A DNA stretch of 64,000 nt from Pseudomonadota bacterium (GTDB taxonomy: Bacteria; Pseudomonadota; Alphaproteobacteria; Micropepsales; Micropepsaceae), in assembly GCA_018241025.1 (NCBI GenBank), contig JAFEEQ010000017.1:1-64000 (forward strand), written 5' to 3'. A model generated the notes under the pieces. The model was given only the letters and a program-made list of their open reading frames with translations, did no database searches and was not told the origin of the DNA. A program made the position numbers and the translations under genes. The stretch's first letter is position 1; each line of letters opens with the position of its first letter. This document shows positions 48,313 through 58,446 of the stretch, in pieces.

Positions 48313-50217
48313 TCATGCGGCATCCAGGCAAAGTTCTCGCGCGCCCTGCGGCCGGTACAGCCGCAAGAACATCTCGAGATTCATCAGCGACCAAAGCACC
48401 TTTTCGTTGTTGCGCCGGCCTTCGATGTGATCGGCGACAAGTAGCTCCAATTGCGGCCTGCTGCATATCTGGCGTAAAGATGACGCATCCGAGGTCAGCA
48501 AGTCGCGCACCAGCGGCGCATATTCGCCTCGGAACCATTCGCTGAACGGCACCCGGAATCCCACCTTGGGGCGGTTGAGGATCGCGGCTGGAAGCACGGA
48601 CATCATCGTTTCGCGCAGCACGGCTTTTCCGCCGGGCCGGCCGATGAGGAAGCGATCGGAAAAGCGCGCGACGGTCGCGGCGAGCGCTGTGTCCATGAAC
48701 GGCATGCGTCCCTCGATCGAGGCTGCCATCGTCATCCGGTCGCCGCGTTCCAGCAGGTTGTCCGGCAGCCAGGAGGTCTGGTCGAAAAACAAGGTGCGCC
48801 GGGTCGTGGATCCGAGCGCGGCCGAGAAGGGAAAGCCGTCCGGCGGCTCCGTCGAAGCAGGGCGGCCGAGAATGGTGTCACGGTCGGCCCTGGACATGTC
48901 GCCGAACCAGATGCGCATGCGATTCGTCAAGTCCCGTTCCCCGGCCGCCGCGCCGGCGATTTTGACGCGGCGGAGCCGGTACGGCAGGATCCGAAGCGCG
49001 GGAGAAACGATCGCGCGGTGGACGAATCCCGGTATCAGCCGCTGATAGATTTCGATCCACGGCTCGGCGCGATGTTTCGGATAGCCGCCCAACAATTCAT
49101 CCGATCCTTCCCCCGTTAGCACCATTTTGACCGTCCGCGATGCCATGCGGGACAGCAGCATGATCGGAATGTCGCTAGCCTCGGAAACCGGCGCGCCGCG
49201 GCGCTGAACCGCTTGCGACCAGTTGTCGAAGAAGTCCTTGCTGGTGACCGTCAACTCGTGATGGTCGGTTCCAAAGAAGTTCGAGACCGTCCTGGCGTAA
49301 CCCAGTTCGGAATAGGCCGCTTCGTCGAAGCCGACGGAAAAGGTGCGCACTTTGCCGCTGCAGTGCCGAACCATCGCCGCGACGACGGCGGACGAATCGA
49401 TTCCGCCGGAGAGATAGGCGCCATATGGCGCGTCGCTGCGCATGCGGATGTGAACGGATTCGTCGAAGTCGCGCCGGAAGAGTTCGACTGCTTCATCGAG
49501 CCGGTCCACGTCCGGCACGATTGTTGCGAAAGGCGGCGTGTAATAGCGCTCGATCGACAGGCGGCCGTCTTTCCACAGCCCGTAGCTGCCCGGTTGCAGC
49601 TTCACGATACCTTTGAAGAATGTCAGCGGTCCGGGAACGTAGCGATTGAGAAGGTAGTGATCGAGCGCCGATGGATCCAACGACACATCCACGCCGGGCG
49701 TCCTGGTCAGTGGTTCGATCTCCGAGGCGAACGCCAGCCGCCCCGGCGACGACGCCAGAAACAGTGGCTTTTTGCCAAACTGGTCGCGGGCCAGAAGCAG
49801 GATCTCGGTGCGCGTGTCCCACAGCGCGAAGGCGAACATGCCGCGCAGGCGCTTCAGGGCCTCGAGGCCCCATTGCAAATAGGCGGCGGTCAGGACCTCC
49901 GTGTCCGACTGCGTTCGGAACCTGTGCCCGAGCGTGCGCAGCTCTTCGCGCAGCTCGATATAGTTGTAAATCTCGCCGTTGAAGATTAAAGCGACATTAC
50001 GGCCGGCATCCCACATCGGCTGGATGCCGCCCTCGATATCTATGATCGACAAGCGCCGGTGGCCGAGCCCGATCTGGAACTTGCCGTCGCGTGTGCGCTC
50101 CAGGTCGTAGCCTGAGCCGTCAGGCCCGCGATGCCGCAGGAGATCGGTCAGACGCGCCAATTCCTCGCAGCTCTGCGCGAGCCGCTCGGAAACCGCCCAA
50201 CCGAAGACTCCGCACAA
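48313..50217 (-). CDS. AsnB-type glutamine amidotransferase, second of three
   Basis: 634 residues from a TTG at 50217 that gives MCGVFGW with the catalytic Cys2. GAAGGAGG lies 6 nt upstream, and an extension to 50250 would bury the Cys. ATP-PPase loop LSGGIDSSAV, then LTGEGSDELLGGYPKHR. It ends convergently with the methyltransferase gene 25 bp away and is divergent from the third amidotransferase. The 254-bp space between them (50218-50471) must hold both promoters. Probable role: amidation of a sugar acid. Confidence 0.87.
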   Translation of the reverse strand: MCGVFGWAVSERLAQSCEELARLTDLLRHRGPDGSGYDLERTRDGKFQIGLGHRRLSIIDIEGGIQPMWDAGRNVALIFNGEIYNYIELREELRTLGHRFRTQSDTEVLTAAYLQWGLEALKRLRGMFAFALWDTRTEILLLARDQFGKKPLFLASSPGRLAFASEIEPLTRTPGVDVSLDPSALDHYLLNRYVPGPLTFFKGIVKLQPGSYGLWKDGRLSIERYYTPPFATIVPDVDRLDEAVELFRRDFDESVHIRMRSDAPYGAYLSGGIDSSAVVAAMVRHCSGKVRTFSVGFDEAAYSELGYARTVSNFFGTDHHELTVTSKDFFDNWSQAVQRRGAPVSEASDIPIMLLSRMASRTVKMVLTGEGSDELLGGYPKHRAEPWIEIYQRLIPGFVHRAIVSPALRILPYRLRRVKIAGAAAGERDLTNRMRIWFGDMSRADRDTILGRPASTEPPDGFPFSAALGSTTRRTLFFDQTSWLPDNLLERGDRMTMAASIEGRMPFMDTALAATVARFSDRFLIGRPGGKAVLRETMMSVLPAAILNRPKVGFRVPFSEWFRGEYAPLVRDLLTSDASSLRQICSRPQLELLVADHIEGRRNNEKVLWSLMNLEMFLRLYRPQGARELCLDAA

Positions 50218-50471
50218 GCAAACCTCCTTCGCGCCGCCCGTTCGCGGCATCTAAGCGGGACCAGTGTCCGGTCGCAAGGTTGTCGCGGCAGCGGTGGGCG
50301 ATTGGGACGACGCGTGCCGGCGGCAATTGCGCGCGCCAACAATTTCGGTTAAGAAAATCCCGATCCACGAGGTGCCCCACGGGAGGGGTTGCGACGCGCC
50401 CGATGGCGGCGCAGGTGAGGCGCGTTCGCGTAGAAGACCGGAAGTACCTCATCTAAGAAAGTGCGTCGAGC

Positions 50472-52409
50472 ATGTGCGGGTTTATCCTAGCGTACGCCAA
50501 GCACAGCGCAACGCCACTCTCCGACGGCACCCTGAACCTCATGAGCGCGGTGCTGCGCCATCGCGGCCCTGACGAACACGGCATACTCTCCAATGGCCCG
50601 CTCGCCGGCGCGCATCGCCGACTGTCCATCATCGACCTAGCCGGCGGCAAGCAGCCGATGGTCTCGCCCGACGGACGCTTCACACTGCTTTACAACGGAG
50701 AGATCTACAACTTCATGGACGTCCGCTCCGAACTTGAGAGCCACGGTGTGGCGTTTCGAGAGCATTCGGATAGCGAGGTGCTGCTGCAGGCATGGCAACG
50801 CTGGGGCGCGGACTGTCTTTCGCGCCTCGACGGTATGTTCGCGTTCGCCATTCACGATGCGCGGACGAGCACGCTCCATGCCGCGCGCGACCGCTTCGGC
50901 GAGAAGCCCGTCTACTACGTTCAGACAGACGATGCGCTGATCCTGGCTTCGGAGCTGAAGGCTCTGGTCGCCGCGGGCCTCGTTGAAAAGCGCATCAATC
51001 CTTCGGCGCTCTATTCTTATCTAACGCTTGGCTATGTTGTCGGCGAGGAAACCATCTTCAAGGGCGTGCGCAAGCTCGGGCCCGCCGGGCTTCTGCGCTA
51101 CGCGCCGGTCACCGGACTCAAGGTCGAGCGCTGGTGGCGCCCGCCCATGCCGAGCGATGAGATCGAGGATGCGGATTACGCTGCGTCGGAGACGTTGCGG
51201 ATTCTGCGCCAATCGGTGTCGCGCCGGATGATCGCCGACGTGCCGGTAGGCTTCTTCTTGTCCGGCGGGGTCGATTCCAGCGCCATCGTCGCGCTCGCGG
51301 CGGAGGCGAGTTCGTCGCCACTGGAGACGTTCTCGATCGGGTTCGACGATGCCCGGTTGGACGAACGGCCGTTTGCGAAATTCGTCGCCGACCGGTTCGG
51401 TACGCGCCACACCGAGCTCGTCGTCGAGCCGCAGCATTTGGACGTGCTGGAGCGGATCGCGTGGCACGCGGACGAGCCGTTCGCCGACAGCGCGGCGCTG
51501 CCGACTTGGTTTCTTTCCGAAATGACTTCTCAGCGAGTGAAGGTCGCGCTATCGGGCGACGGCGCCGACGAGCTTTTCGCCGGCTACGACGTCTATCGCG
51601 GGCACATGCTTAGCGAGCGAGTGCGCAGGCTGCCATGGGCGCTGCGCCGCGCCGCGACTGCGGCGCTGAGGGCCTCCGCACGTCTGATCCGGGACAACGA
51701 GCCGCGCTTGCGGCTCGCCCAGAACATTTCCGACGCCTCTCTGCCCGCCGTTGCCCGATTCATCGCCAAGCAGCAGACCATTTTCCGCAACGACTTCGTG
51801 CGCCGATACTTTCCGAGGCTGGCGCCGTGGGCGACCGAGGAGGCCGATCTAGAACTCTTCGCCGATATGAGCGCCAACACGCCCGACGTTCTGGGCCGCA
51901 TCGCGCTGTGGCACCAATGCGTCAGCCTGCCCGACGACATGCTTCACAAGGTCGACCGGATGAGCATGGCCCATTCGCTCGAGGTCCGCGCGCCTTTCCT
52001 CGACCACCGACTGGTCGAACTAATGAACCGCACTTCCTTTGGAGCGAAGCTTCCACAAGGGCGGCAGAAATTCATCCTTCGCAAGGCGATGGCGGCGTAT
52101 TATCCCGAGGAATTCCTGTGGCGGCCGAAGCAGGGATTTCGCGTCCCGCTATCGCGCTGGTTCAAGGGCAATCTCGCTGGATTCGCGGCGGATAGGCTGT
52201 CGCGGCCCGATTCCTGTTCCGGCAGAATCCTCGCGCCGGGGACGCTCGATACCATACTCGCCGATCACAAGAGCGGCGCCAAGAACTGGCAGGCCGCCAT
52301 CTGGGCGCTGTTAATGCTCGAGGAGTGGGCGCGCGCCTACGACATTCCGGCGGATGCGTTCGAATTCGGAGACCCAGCAGCGCCGGCTAAGGAGGCTGTC
52401 ATGGCCTGA
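50472..52409 (+). CDS. AsnB-type glutamine amidotransferase, third of three
   Basis: 645 residues. MCGFILAYAK start with Cys2 present; LSGGVDSSAIVALAAEASSS is the PPi loop; ALSGDGADELFAGYD and LPDDMLHKVDRMSMAHSLEVRAPFLDH complete the synthetase domain. It is closer to AsnB proteins of exopolysaccharide loci than to the lasso cyclase at 93-1757, which lacks Cys2. It is followed after 83 bp by the heparinase-like gene. Confidence 0.87.
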   Translation: MCGFILAYAKHSATPLSDGTLNLMSAVLRHRGPDEHGILSNGPLAGAHRRLSIIDLAGGKQPMVSPDGRFTLLYNGEIYNFMDVRSELESHGVAFREHSDSEVLLQAWQRWGADCLSRLDGMFAFAIHDARTSTLHAARDRFGEKPVYYVQTDDALILASELKALVAAGLVEKRINPSALYSYLTLGYVVGEETIFKGVRKLGPAGLLRYAPVTGLKVERWWRPPMPSDEIEDADYAASETLRILRQSVSRRMIADVPVGFFLSGGVDSSAIVALAAEASSSPLETFSIGFDDARLDERPFAKFVADRFGTRHTELVVEPQHLDVLERIAWHADEPFADSAALPTWFLSEMTSQRVKVALSGDGADELFAGYDVYRGHMLSERVRRLPWALRRAATAALRASARLIRDNEPRLRLAQNISDASLPAVARFIAKQQTIFRNDFVRRYFPRLAPWATEEADLELFADMSANTPDVLGRIALWHQCVSLPDDMLHKVDRMSMAHSLEVRAPFLDHRLVELMNRTSFGAKLPQGRQKFILRKAMAAYYPEEFLWRPKQGFRVPLSRWFKGNLAGFAADRLSRPDSCSGRILAPGTLDTILADHKSGAKNWQAAIWALLMLEEWARAYDIPADAFEFGDPAAPAKEAVMA

Positions 52410-52492
52410 CGCGGGGGCCGGAACGTCAGCCGGCGATGCCAAATCGTTGCGATTGGTCTAAACAGCATTCCGCTGCGGCCTGGATTCTTGAC

Positions 52493-54484
52493 ATGGATGT
52501 TGCCTGGTACATACGCCGGTTTCGCGCGATGGGGCCGCGTGAAATCGGCAGGCGGGCGGCGGATGCGCTCAAGCGCCAAGCCTGGCGGCGGCGCTATTTC
52601 GCACGCGGTGCGATGCCTGAGCCGTGCGCCCTGGACGGCGAGCGCCGCTTCATCGGCGGCCTCGGCCGAGCGATGGCGCCTGGCGCGCCCGGGTCGGCGC
52701 GTCAGGCCCTGCTCGAAACCGCCGATGCTCTGCTGGAGGGCCGGTGGCAGACTTTTGCCATACCGCGTACCGACGTTACGCCGGACGTCGACTGGCAACT
52801 GGATCCCAAGAGCGGCGCTTCGCTGGGCGCGGGTCGCTACACCTTCGCCATACGCATCCATGGCGAGGGGCTCGGCTTGGACACCAAGTATGTCTGGGAG
52901 CTCTCACGCCATCACCACACGACGGTGCTGGCGATGGCCTACTGGCTCAGCGGCGAGCCGCGCTACGCCGAAGCCGCGGCGGCGCACGTCAGCGCCTGGT
53001 GCGCCGCGAATCCGTTCCTCCATGGCGTACACTGGTCAAGCGGAATCGAGCTCGGCATGCGGCTTGTTGCGTTCGTCTGGACCCGCCGGCTGCTGGCGGA
53101 CTGGCCCCGCGCCACCTCGCAATTCGAGGGCAATCCGCTCTTCGTGCGCAGCGTCCACGCGCATCAATGGCTGCTCGCGCGACGACCGAGCCTCGGCTCC
53201 TCCGCCAACAACCACCGGATCTACGAGCTCCTCGGTCTCTATGAGGCGTCGGCGGCGATGCCGTGGTTCGCCGAGAGCGCGGGCTGGAGGCGCGCGGCGC
53301 GCGCGGCGCTCGAGCGGGAATTCCACTTGCAGACTTTCCCCTCCGGCCTCAATCGCGAACTCGCCAGCGGCTACAACATCTTCAGCTTCGAAGCTCTCGC
53401 GCTTTGCCTGGTCGAGAGCAGGCTCACTGGCGAGGCGTGGGCGCCGGCGGACTGGAATCTCGCAGCGGATATCCTCTTCCGCCTCGCCAGCATGGCCGAT
53501 TGCAAGGGCCATCCGGCCCGGCAGGGCGATAGTGACGACGCGCAGGCGCTGCTCCTGGATGCGCCGGGATTCGATCAGGCCGTCGACCTTCTCCGACTCG
53601 GTGCAGCCTGGTTCGGAGCCGCGGATTGGTGGCCGGTGCTCGCGGAGCAGCCGCTCCGTTCCTGGCTTTGGAGCCGCATCGCCGCGCCGCCTGTCGGGCG
53701 GCTGCCGCCGCCGGTCCGTTCGCCCGTGGCGGAGTATGCGGGGCTCGTCGTCTTGCGCGCCGCCAGCAACACGCCGGACGAAATCTACTGCGCCTTTGAT
53801 GCGGGCCCGCTCGGATATCTGTCGATCGCGGCCCATGGCCATGCCGATGCGCTCGCGGTCGAATTGCGGGTCGGCGGCCAACCAATTTTGGTTGACCCGG
53901 GCACGTTCAACTATGTCGCGGAGCGGCGCTGGCGCGACTACTTCCGCTCGACCGCTGCGCACAACACACTGGAATTGGGCGGCGAAGATCAATCGGTTAG
54001 CGGTGGACCGTTCCTGTGGACACGCCATGCGAAGGCGCGCCTGCTGTCCGCCGAAGGCTTGGCGGAAGACACACCGGTTGCACGCGTGTCGGCGGACCAT
54101 GACGGCTATGGCGAGCGCCCTTTTGCCGGATCGCACCGGCGCGAGGTGCGCCTTGACCGGAATGATCGCACCGTCGAAATCCGAGACGCTGTGTGCGTCA
54201 ACCGATCCACGATGGCACGATTGCATTTCCACTTGCATCCGTCGGTCCGGTGCAATCTCGCCGGCACCACGGCGACACTGCGTTGGATGGCGGAGGGCGC
54301 GGAACGCTCCGCCGTCATGGAACTGCCCTCGGCCTTCGCATGGCGTGCCATATCGGGTTCGGATGATCCGATCCTGGGTTGGTACTCGCCGTCCTATGAT
54401 GTCAAGTTGCCGACAGTCACCCTGGCGGGCGAAGCGCTTATCGACGGGGCCATATCGTTCCAGACATCGATCCGCGTGGCTTGA
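52493..54484 (+). CDS. Heparinase II/III-family polysaccharide lyase-like protein
   Basis: 663 residues. It has an alpha/alpha toroid N-terminal half (SSGIELGMRLVAFVWTRRLL, SSANNHRIYELLGLYEAS) with the Asn-His pair of the family. A beta-sandwich C-terminal half follows (AAHGHADALAVELRVGG, ILVDPGTFNY, YFRSTAAHNTLELGGEDQS). Cleavage of uronic-acid polymers by beta-elimination is known for the family. There is no signal peptide, so it may act in the cytoplasm or periplasm by another route. Polysaccharide loci often include such a lyase. The ATG at 52493 was chosen over an upstream ATG at 52436. Confidence 0.85.
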   Translation: MDVAWYIRRFRAMGPREIGRRAADALKRQAWRRRYFARGAMPEPCALDGERRFIGGLGRAMAPGAPGSARQALLETADALLEGRWQTFAIPRTDVTPDVDWQLDPKSGASLGAGRYTFAIRIHGEGLGLDTKYVWELSRHHHTTVLAMAYWLSGEPRYAEAAAAHVSAWCAANPFLHGVHWSSGIELGMRLVAFVWTRRLLADWPRATSQFEGNPLFVRSVHAHQWLLARRPSLGSSANNHRIYELLGLYEASAAMPWFAESAGWRRAARAALEREFHLQTFPSGLNRELASGYNIFSFEALALCLVESRLTGEAWAPADWNLAADILFRLASMADCKGHPARQGDSDDAQALLLDAPGFDQAVDLLRLGAAWFGAADWWPVLAEQPLRSWLWSRIAAPPVGRLPPPVRSPVAEYAGLVVLRAASNTPDEIYCAFDAGPLGYLSIAAHGHADALAVELRVGGQPILVDPGTFNYVAERRWRDYFRSTAAHNTLELGGEDQSVSGGPFLWTRHAKARLLSAEGLAEDTPVARVSADHDGYGERPFAGSHRREVRLDRNDRTVEIRDAVCVNRSTMARLHFHLHPSVRCNLAGTTATLRWMAEGAERSAVMELPSAFAWRAISGSDDPILGWYSPSYDVKLPTVTLAGEALIDGAISFQTSIRVA

Positions 54485-54670
54485 CCGCACGGCGCGGAAT
54501 GCGGTCCGCCGAACGAGGCTTGCGATCCCAATGCAACTTGCCTAAGAGGGCCATGAGAACGGTCGGGATAGGGGCGATTCAACATAAGCCCCTGAGCGTT
54601 TTGTCAAATTGAGCGCAATGATGAATTCTTGTGGGGCCGTCGGTCCGGCGGATATCCGGTGGTGCGGGAA

Positions 54671-55993
54671 ATGGGGAAGCAGCGTTTAAGCGTGTTTGGT
54701 CTCGGCTATGTCGGGACAGTATCGGCGGCCTGCTTCGCCAAGACCGGCTGCACGGTCATTGGCGTGGATCTCAATCCCGTTAAGCTCGAGCTGATTCAGG
54801 CCGGGCAAGCGCCGATTGTGGAAAAGGACTTGCCGGAGCTGATCTCGGCCGCGGTTACGCAAGGTTCCTTGCGCGCGACAGGCGACGTTGGCGATGCCAT
54901 CTCATCAAGCGACATTTCGCTTGTTTGCGTCGGCACGCCCAGCCATCGCGACGGTAGTCTCGATGTCTCGGCGGTCGAGCGCGTGTGCCTGGAAATCGGC
55001 GAGGCGATTGCGCGGAAGAAGGGGCCGCACATCGTCGTCATACGGTCGACGATTTTGCCCGGGACCATTCGGGGCATGGTGATCCCGGCTTTGGAGCATG
55101 CCAGTAACGAAAAGATTGGCCAGCGGATTTCGGTGTGCAACAATCCGGAATTTCTGCGCGAAGGAACCGCGGTCCACGATTTCTTCAACCCACCCAAAAC
55201 AGTCATCGGCAGCGACGCGGCCGATGCGGTCGATGCCGTCGCGGCTCTCTACGACGGAATCGACGCTCCATTGATAAAAACCACGCTCGAAGTTGCCGAG
55301 ATGGTGAAGTACGCCGACAATTGCTGGCATGCGGTCAAAGTCGGTTTCGGCAACGAGATCGGCAACATCTGCAAGGCGGCCGGCATCGACAGCCACGCCG
55401 TGATGGATATCTTCGTCCAGGATACGAAATTGAACATTTCGCCTTACTATCTCAAACCGGGCTTCGCCTTTGGCGGTTCGTGTCTGCCGAAGGACCTTCG
55501 GGCGTTGACGTCGAAAGGCCGCGCATTGGGGCTCGAGCTTCCTCTTCTGAACAGCGTCATGCCGAGCAATCGCGTGCAGATCGAGCGCGCGGTGGAGCGG
55601 ATCCTGTCTTACCGCCGCAAGGCAGTCGCCTTTCTCGGCTTCAGTTTCAAGGCGGGGACAGACGACATGCGGGAGAGCCCACAGGTCGAACTGATCGAGC
55701 GCTTGATTGGAAAGGGCTGCGATATGCGCCTCTACGATCGCAACGTGAATCTCGCGCGGCTTACCGGAGCCAACAAGGCCTACATTCTGGAGACACTGCC
55801 GCACATCGCGTCGCTGATGACGGAATCGCTCGAGGACGCCGTTGCCCATGGCGCGATTGTCGTCGTCGGCAATGGCGCGCCGGAATTTGCGCGCGTACCG
55901 GCGCTGCTTCGACCAGATCAGATACTGATCGACTTCGTGCGTCTCGCAGGGGCCGAGGCGCTGGGGGAGCGGTATGACGGCATCAACTGGTGA
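54671..55993 (+). CDS. GDP-mannose 6-dehydrogenase (AlgD-like)
   Basis: 440 residues, the usual AlgD size. NAD motif FGLGYVGTVSAACFA; NPEFLREGTAV; substrate-site EVAEMVKYADNCWHAVKVGFGNEIGN in separate pieces; catalytic Cys in FAFGGSCLPKDLRAL; FSFKAGTDDMRESP. The spacing and wording follow Pseudomonas AlgD more closely than UDP-glucose dehydrogenase. It makes GDP-mannuronate, so mannuronate may be in the polymer. The ATG at 54671 is in frame with a GTG at 54662. The 186-bp gap before it shows nothing else. Confidence 0.88.
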   Translation: MGKQRLSVFGLGYVGTVSAACFAKTGCTVIGVDLNPVKLELIQAGQAPIVEKDLPELISAAVTQGSLRATGDVGDAISSSDISLVCVGTPSHRDGSLDVSAVERVCLEIGEAIARKKGPHIVVIRSTILPGTIRGMVIPALEHASNEKIGQRISVCNNPEFLREGTAVHDFFNPPKTVIGSDAADAVDAVAALYDGIDAPLIKTTLEVAEMVKYADNCWHAVKVGFGNEIGNICKAAGIDSHAVMDIFVQDTKLNISPYYLKPGFAFGGSCLPKDLRALTSKGRALGLELPLLNSVMPSNRVQIERAVERILSYRRKAVAFLGFSFKAGTDDMRESPQVELIERLIGKGCDMRLYDRNVNLARLTGANKAYILETLPHIASLMTESLEDAVAHGAIVVVGNGAPEFARVPALLRPDQILIDFVRLAGAEALGERYDGINW

Positions 55994-57215
55994 GGGTCAG
56001 CGGAAGGTCCTCATCATTGTCGAGAATCTGCCTGTCCCCTTCGATCGTCGCGTCTGGCATGAAGCAACCACGCTTGCAGCTGCCGGCTATGAGGTCGCGG
56101 TGATCTGCCCCAAAGGGTTCGCCGCGGCGGAGGACTATGTCTGCCTCGACGGCGTGCACATCTATCGGCACCCACTTCCACTGGAGGCCCGCGGCTGGGC
56201 AGCCTATTTCATCGAATATCCGGTCGCGCTCTTCTACCAGTTTCGCCTCGCCTTCAAGGTTCGCCGCGAGCGCGGATTCGATGTCGTGCATGCGTGCAAT
56301 CCGCCGGACTTGATCTTCCTCGTCGGCGCCTTCTTCAAGCTGCTGTTCGGGACGCGATTCGTATTCGACCACCACGACCTCAACCCCGAGCTTTTCGAGG
56401 CGAAGTTCGGCCGTCGCGGGCCGCTGTATTGGGTGCTACGCCTTTGCGAACGCTTGACCTTCGCACTCGCCGACATCTCGATCGCGACCAACGAATCCTA
56501 CCGCAGGATTGCGATCGATCGAGGGCATATGTCACCCGAACGGGTCTATGTAGTCCGCTCCGGACCGAATCTCGCGCGGTTGAAAGAGCTTCCCCCGGAC
56601 GCCGTTCATCGCAACGGCCGCACCTATCTGGTGGGCTACATCGGCGTGATAGGCGGCCAGGAGGGGATCGATCTTCTGATCGATGCGGTCGACTATCTGG
56701 TTCATGAGCGCGGTCGCAAGGATATTCAGTTCACAATCATGGGCAGCGGACCCGAACTCGAAACCATGCGCGCGCTCGCGGCGCGGAAGGGCGTCGGAGA
56801 CTATACCCGGTTCGCCGGGCGGGTGTCCGACCAGGAGTTTCTCGCGATCCTCAATACGGCGGATGTCTGTGTGAATCCGGACCGCGTTAACGAAATGAAC
56901 GACAAGTCGACCATGAACAAGATCATGGAATACATGGCGCTCAGGAAGCCGATCGTCCAGTTCGATATGACCGAAGGCCGCGTCTCCGCTCAGGAAGCGT
57001 CGCTCTATGCCAAGCCCAACGACTCGCGGGACTTCGCCGATAAGATCGCCGAATTGCTCGACAGTCCGGATCGACGCGCTCGTATGGGCGCCTACGGCCA
57101 GCGCCGGGTCGCCAATGAGCTATCCTGGGATCACGAGGCACCGAAGCTCCTGCACGCATACGCGCAGCTTTTCGGTGCAGCTCCGGCTGAGCCAACGGTT
57201 CACGCGTCGAAGTAA
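55974..57215 (+). CDS. GT4-family glycosyltransferase (WbuB-like)
   Basis: 413 residues, overlapping the AlgD-like gene by 20 nt. It starts VLIIVENLPVPFDRRVWHEATTL, a signature of WbuB-like transferases. HHDLNPELFEAKFG and GYIGVIGGQEGIDLLIDAV follow; the donor motif is NKIMEYMALRKPIVQFD. It acts in the assembly of the repeat unit. Tight overlap suggests joint expression with the GDP-mannose dehydrogenase. Confidence 0.86.
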   Translation: MTASTGEGQRKVLIIVENLPVPFDRRVWHEATTLAAAGYEVAVICPKGFAAAEDYVCLDGVHIYRHPLPLEARGWAAYFIEYPVALFYQFRLAFKVRRERGFDVVHACNPPDLIFLVGAFFKLLFGTRFVFDHHDLNPELFEAKFGRRGPLYWVLRLCERLTFALADISIATNESYRRIAIDRGHMSPERVYVVRSGPNLARLKELPPDAVHRNGRTYLVGYIGVIGGQEGIDLLIDAVDYLVHERGRKDIQFTIMGSGPELETMRALAARKGVGDYTRFAGRVSDQEFLAILNTADVCVNPDRVNEMNDKSTMNKIMEYMALRKPIVQFDMTEGRVSAQEASLYAKPNDSRDFADKIAELLDSPDRRARMGAYGQRRVANELSWDHEAPKLLHAYAQLFGAAPAEPTVHASK

Positions 57216-57225
57216 TCTACGGCAG

Positions 57226-58446
57226 TCAGGCTTCCGCACCGCTTTTCGCGGCGCGTAGGCGCCATTGCTGCAGCAGCCAGATGGGCAGCCGCAGCAGCGG
57301 GTAAAATGGGACGAGACGGTCCGGCAGCTCGATCCGCGCGGCTTCTTCCGGGTTCGCGACAGCCAACACAATCTCGCGCCACTTAAAGCGCCAGGAGCGC
57401 GTCAACGACAATCGCGACAACGCAGGACCGAGGCTCGCGAACCCCGTCTGTGCGCGCTCCCGTGCGCCGTCGCGGTAAAGCGCCGTCAATGATCCGTTGG
57501 TCAGGCGCTGGACTGCAGAGTCGGCCGACAGCTTCTGCAGCAGGTCGTCCGGGACCTCCGACCCGAGGAGTTGGCGACACAGGAGCAAGGCCTGACCAAC
57601 GGCCCGCCCGGCACCGTGGCACTCCGCATATTGCAAGAGGTCTCGGATCGAATCCGCGGTCTCCTGCGCCAGCAGGGCACCGACATCGGCGAGCCACTTC
57701 AGTCGATGCCATCCCGTCACCGCACCATGGATGCACAAGTACGAAAAGAACACTCTGCGGTCGGGAACGGCGAGCGCACACACCGGTCCGATCGGAACGC
57801 TGCGCCAGGATGCCGGATCCCAGGCGATGTCGAACAGATACGGATTTTCCGAGGCCCGCCAGTGCAGTTCGACGAGGACCTGACCGCGACGGAAGGTCTG
57901 ATCCTTTCGCAAGCTGTTCCACAGAGCCATGAGGCTTGGACCTGCGCTTCCGGCTGGGGTCGTTCGTTGGAAACCTGATTCATGAAGACAGGAAATGGCG
58001 AAATCGCGATCTTCCGGACGGATCAGAATGTCGATATCCCGCAATTGGCGCATCGCCACGGAGCCGAAGGCGAGGGCCCCCAATGGCGCCCCCTTCAGGG
58101 CGATCGACCGGATGCCGCGCTTAAGCAACGCGGCCTGGAGTTCGCAACTCGCTGCCGCCAGCAGGAGACTCTTCCGCCGCTGTATCGTTGCCCGTTCCGC
58201 AATGAGCGAGCGAACACGCTCGGGCGCCGGATGGGGTATGCGACTTAGGGCATGCTCAACCAGAAGCTCGACGCGATGACGCATTGTCAGTGCAAGGAAC
58301 AAATCCCAGTCGGTGACCTCGCCGGCCAGCGCGGCAACCTTCCCGTCGGTCTCGTCGCTGGGCGGCCAGTGCAAGCAGACGCACAAGAGCGCAAATGCGG
58401 CTCTCTGAGCATCCGAATCGACTTGGCCCGGCTCAGCGGAAGGCAT
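57226..58446 (-). CDS. Nucleotidyltransferase family 5 protein, paralogue of the lasso-cluster gene
   Basis: 406 residues. The motifs SIALKGAPLGALAFG, LRDIDILIRPED and VLVELHWRAS match the gene at 3477-4634 in order and spacing, as do LKWLADVGALLAQE and VPFYPLLRLPIWLLQQW. The pair of acidic residues in DID is present. The biological substrate is unknown. It is on the minus strand, convergent with the WbuB-like gene, so it is probably expressed separately from the polymer genes. Confidence 0.78.
   Translation of the reverse strand: MPSAEPGQVDSDAQRAAFALLCVCLHWPPSDETDGKVAALAGEVTDWDLFLALTMRHRVELLVEHALSRIPHPAPERVRSLIAERATIQRRKSLLLAAASCELQAALLKRGIRSIALKGAPLGALAFGSVAMRQLRDIDILIRPEDRDFAISCLHESGFQRTTPAGSAGPSLMALWNSLRKDQTFRRGQVLVELHWRASENPYLFDIAWDPASWRSVPIGPVCALAVPDRRVFFSYLCIHGAVTGWHRLKWLADVGALLAQETADSIRDLLQYAECHGAGRAVGQALLLCRQLLGSEVPDDLLQKLSADSAVQRLTNGSLTALYRDGARERAQTGFASLGPALSRLSLTRSWRFKWREIVLAVANPEEAARIELPDRLVPFYPLLRLPIWLLQQWRLRAAKSGAEA

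Noticed and set aside
53036..54490. 484-codon minus frame across the heparinase-like gene
   Set aside because: It is a shadow of the lyase coding strand; its composition is dominated by Arg, Glu and Ala, with no domain.
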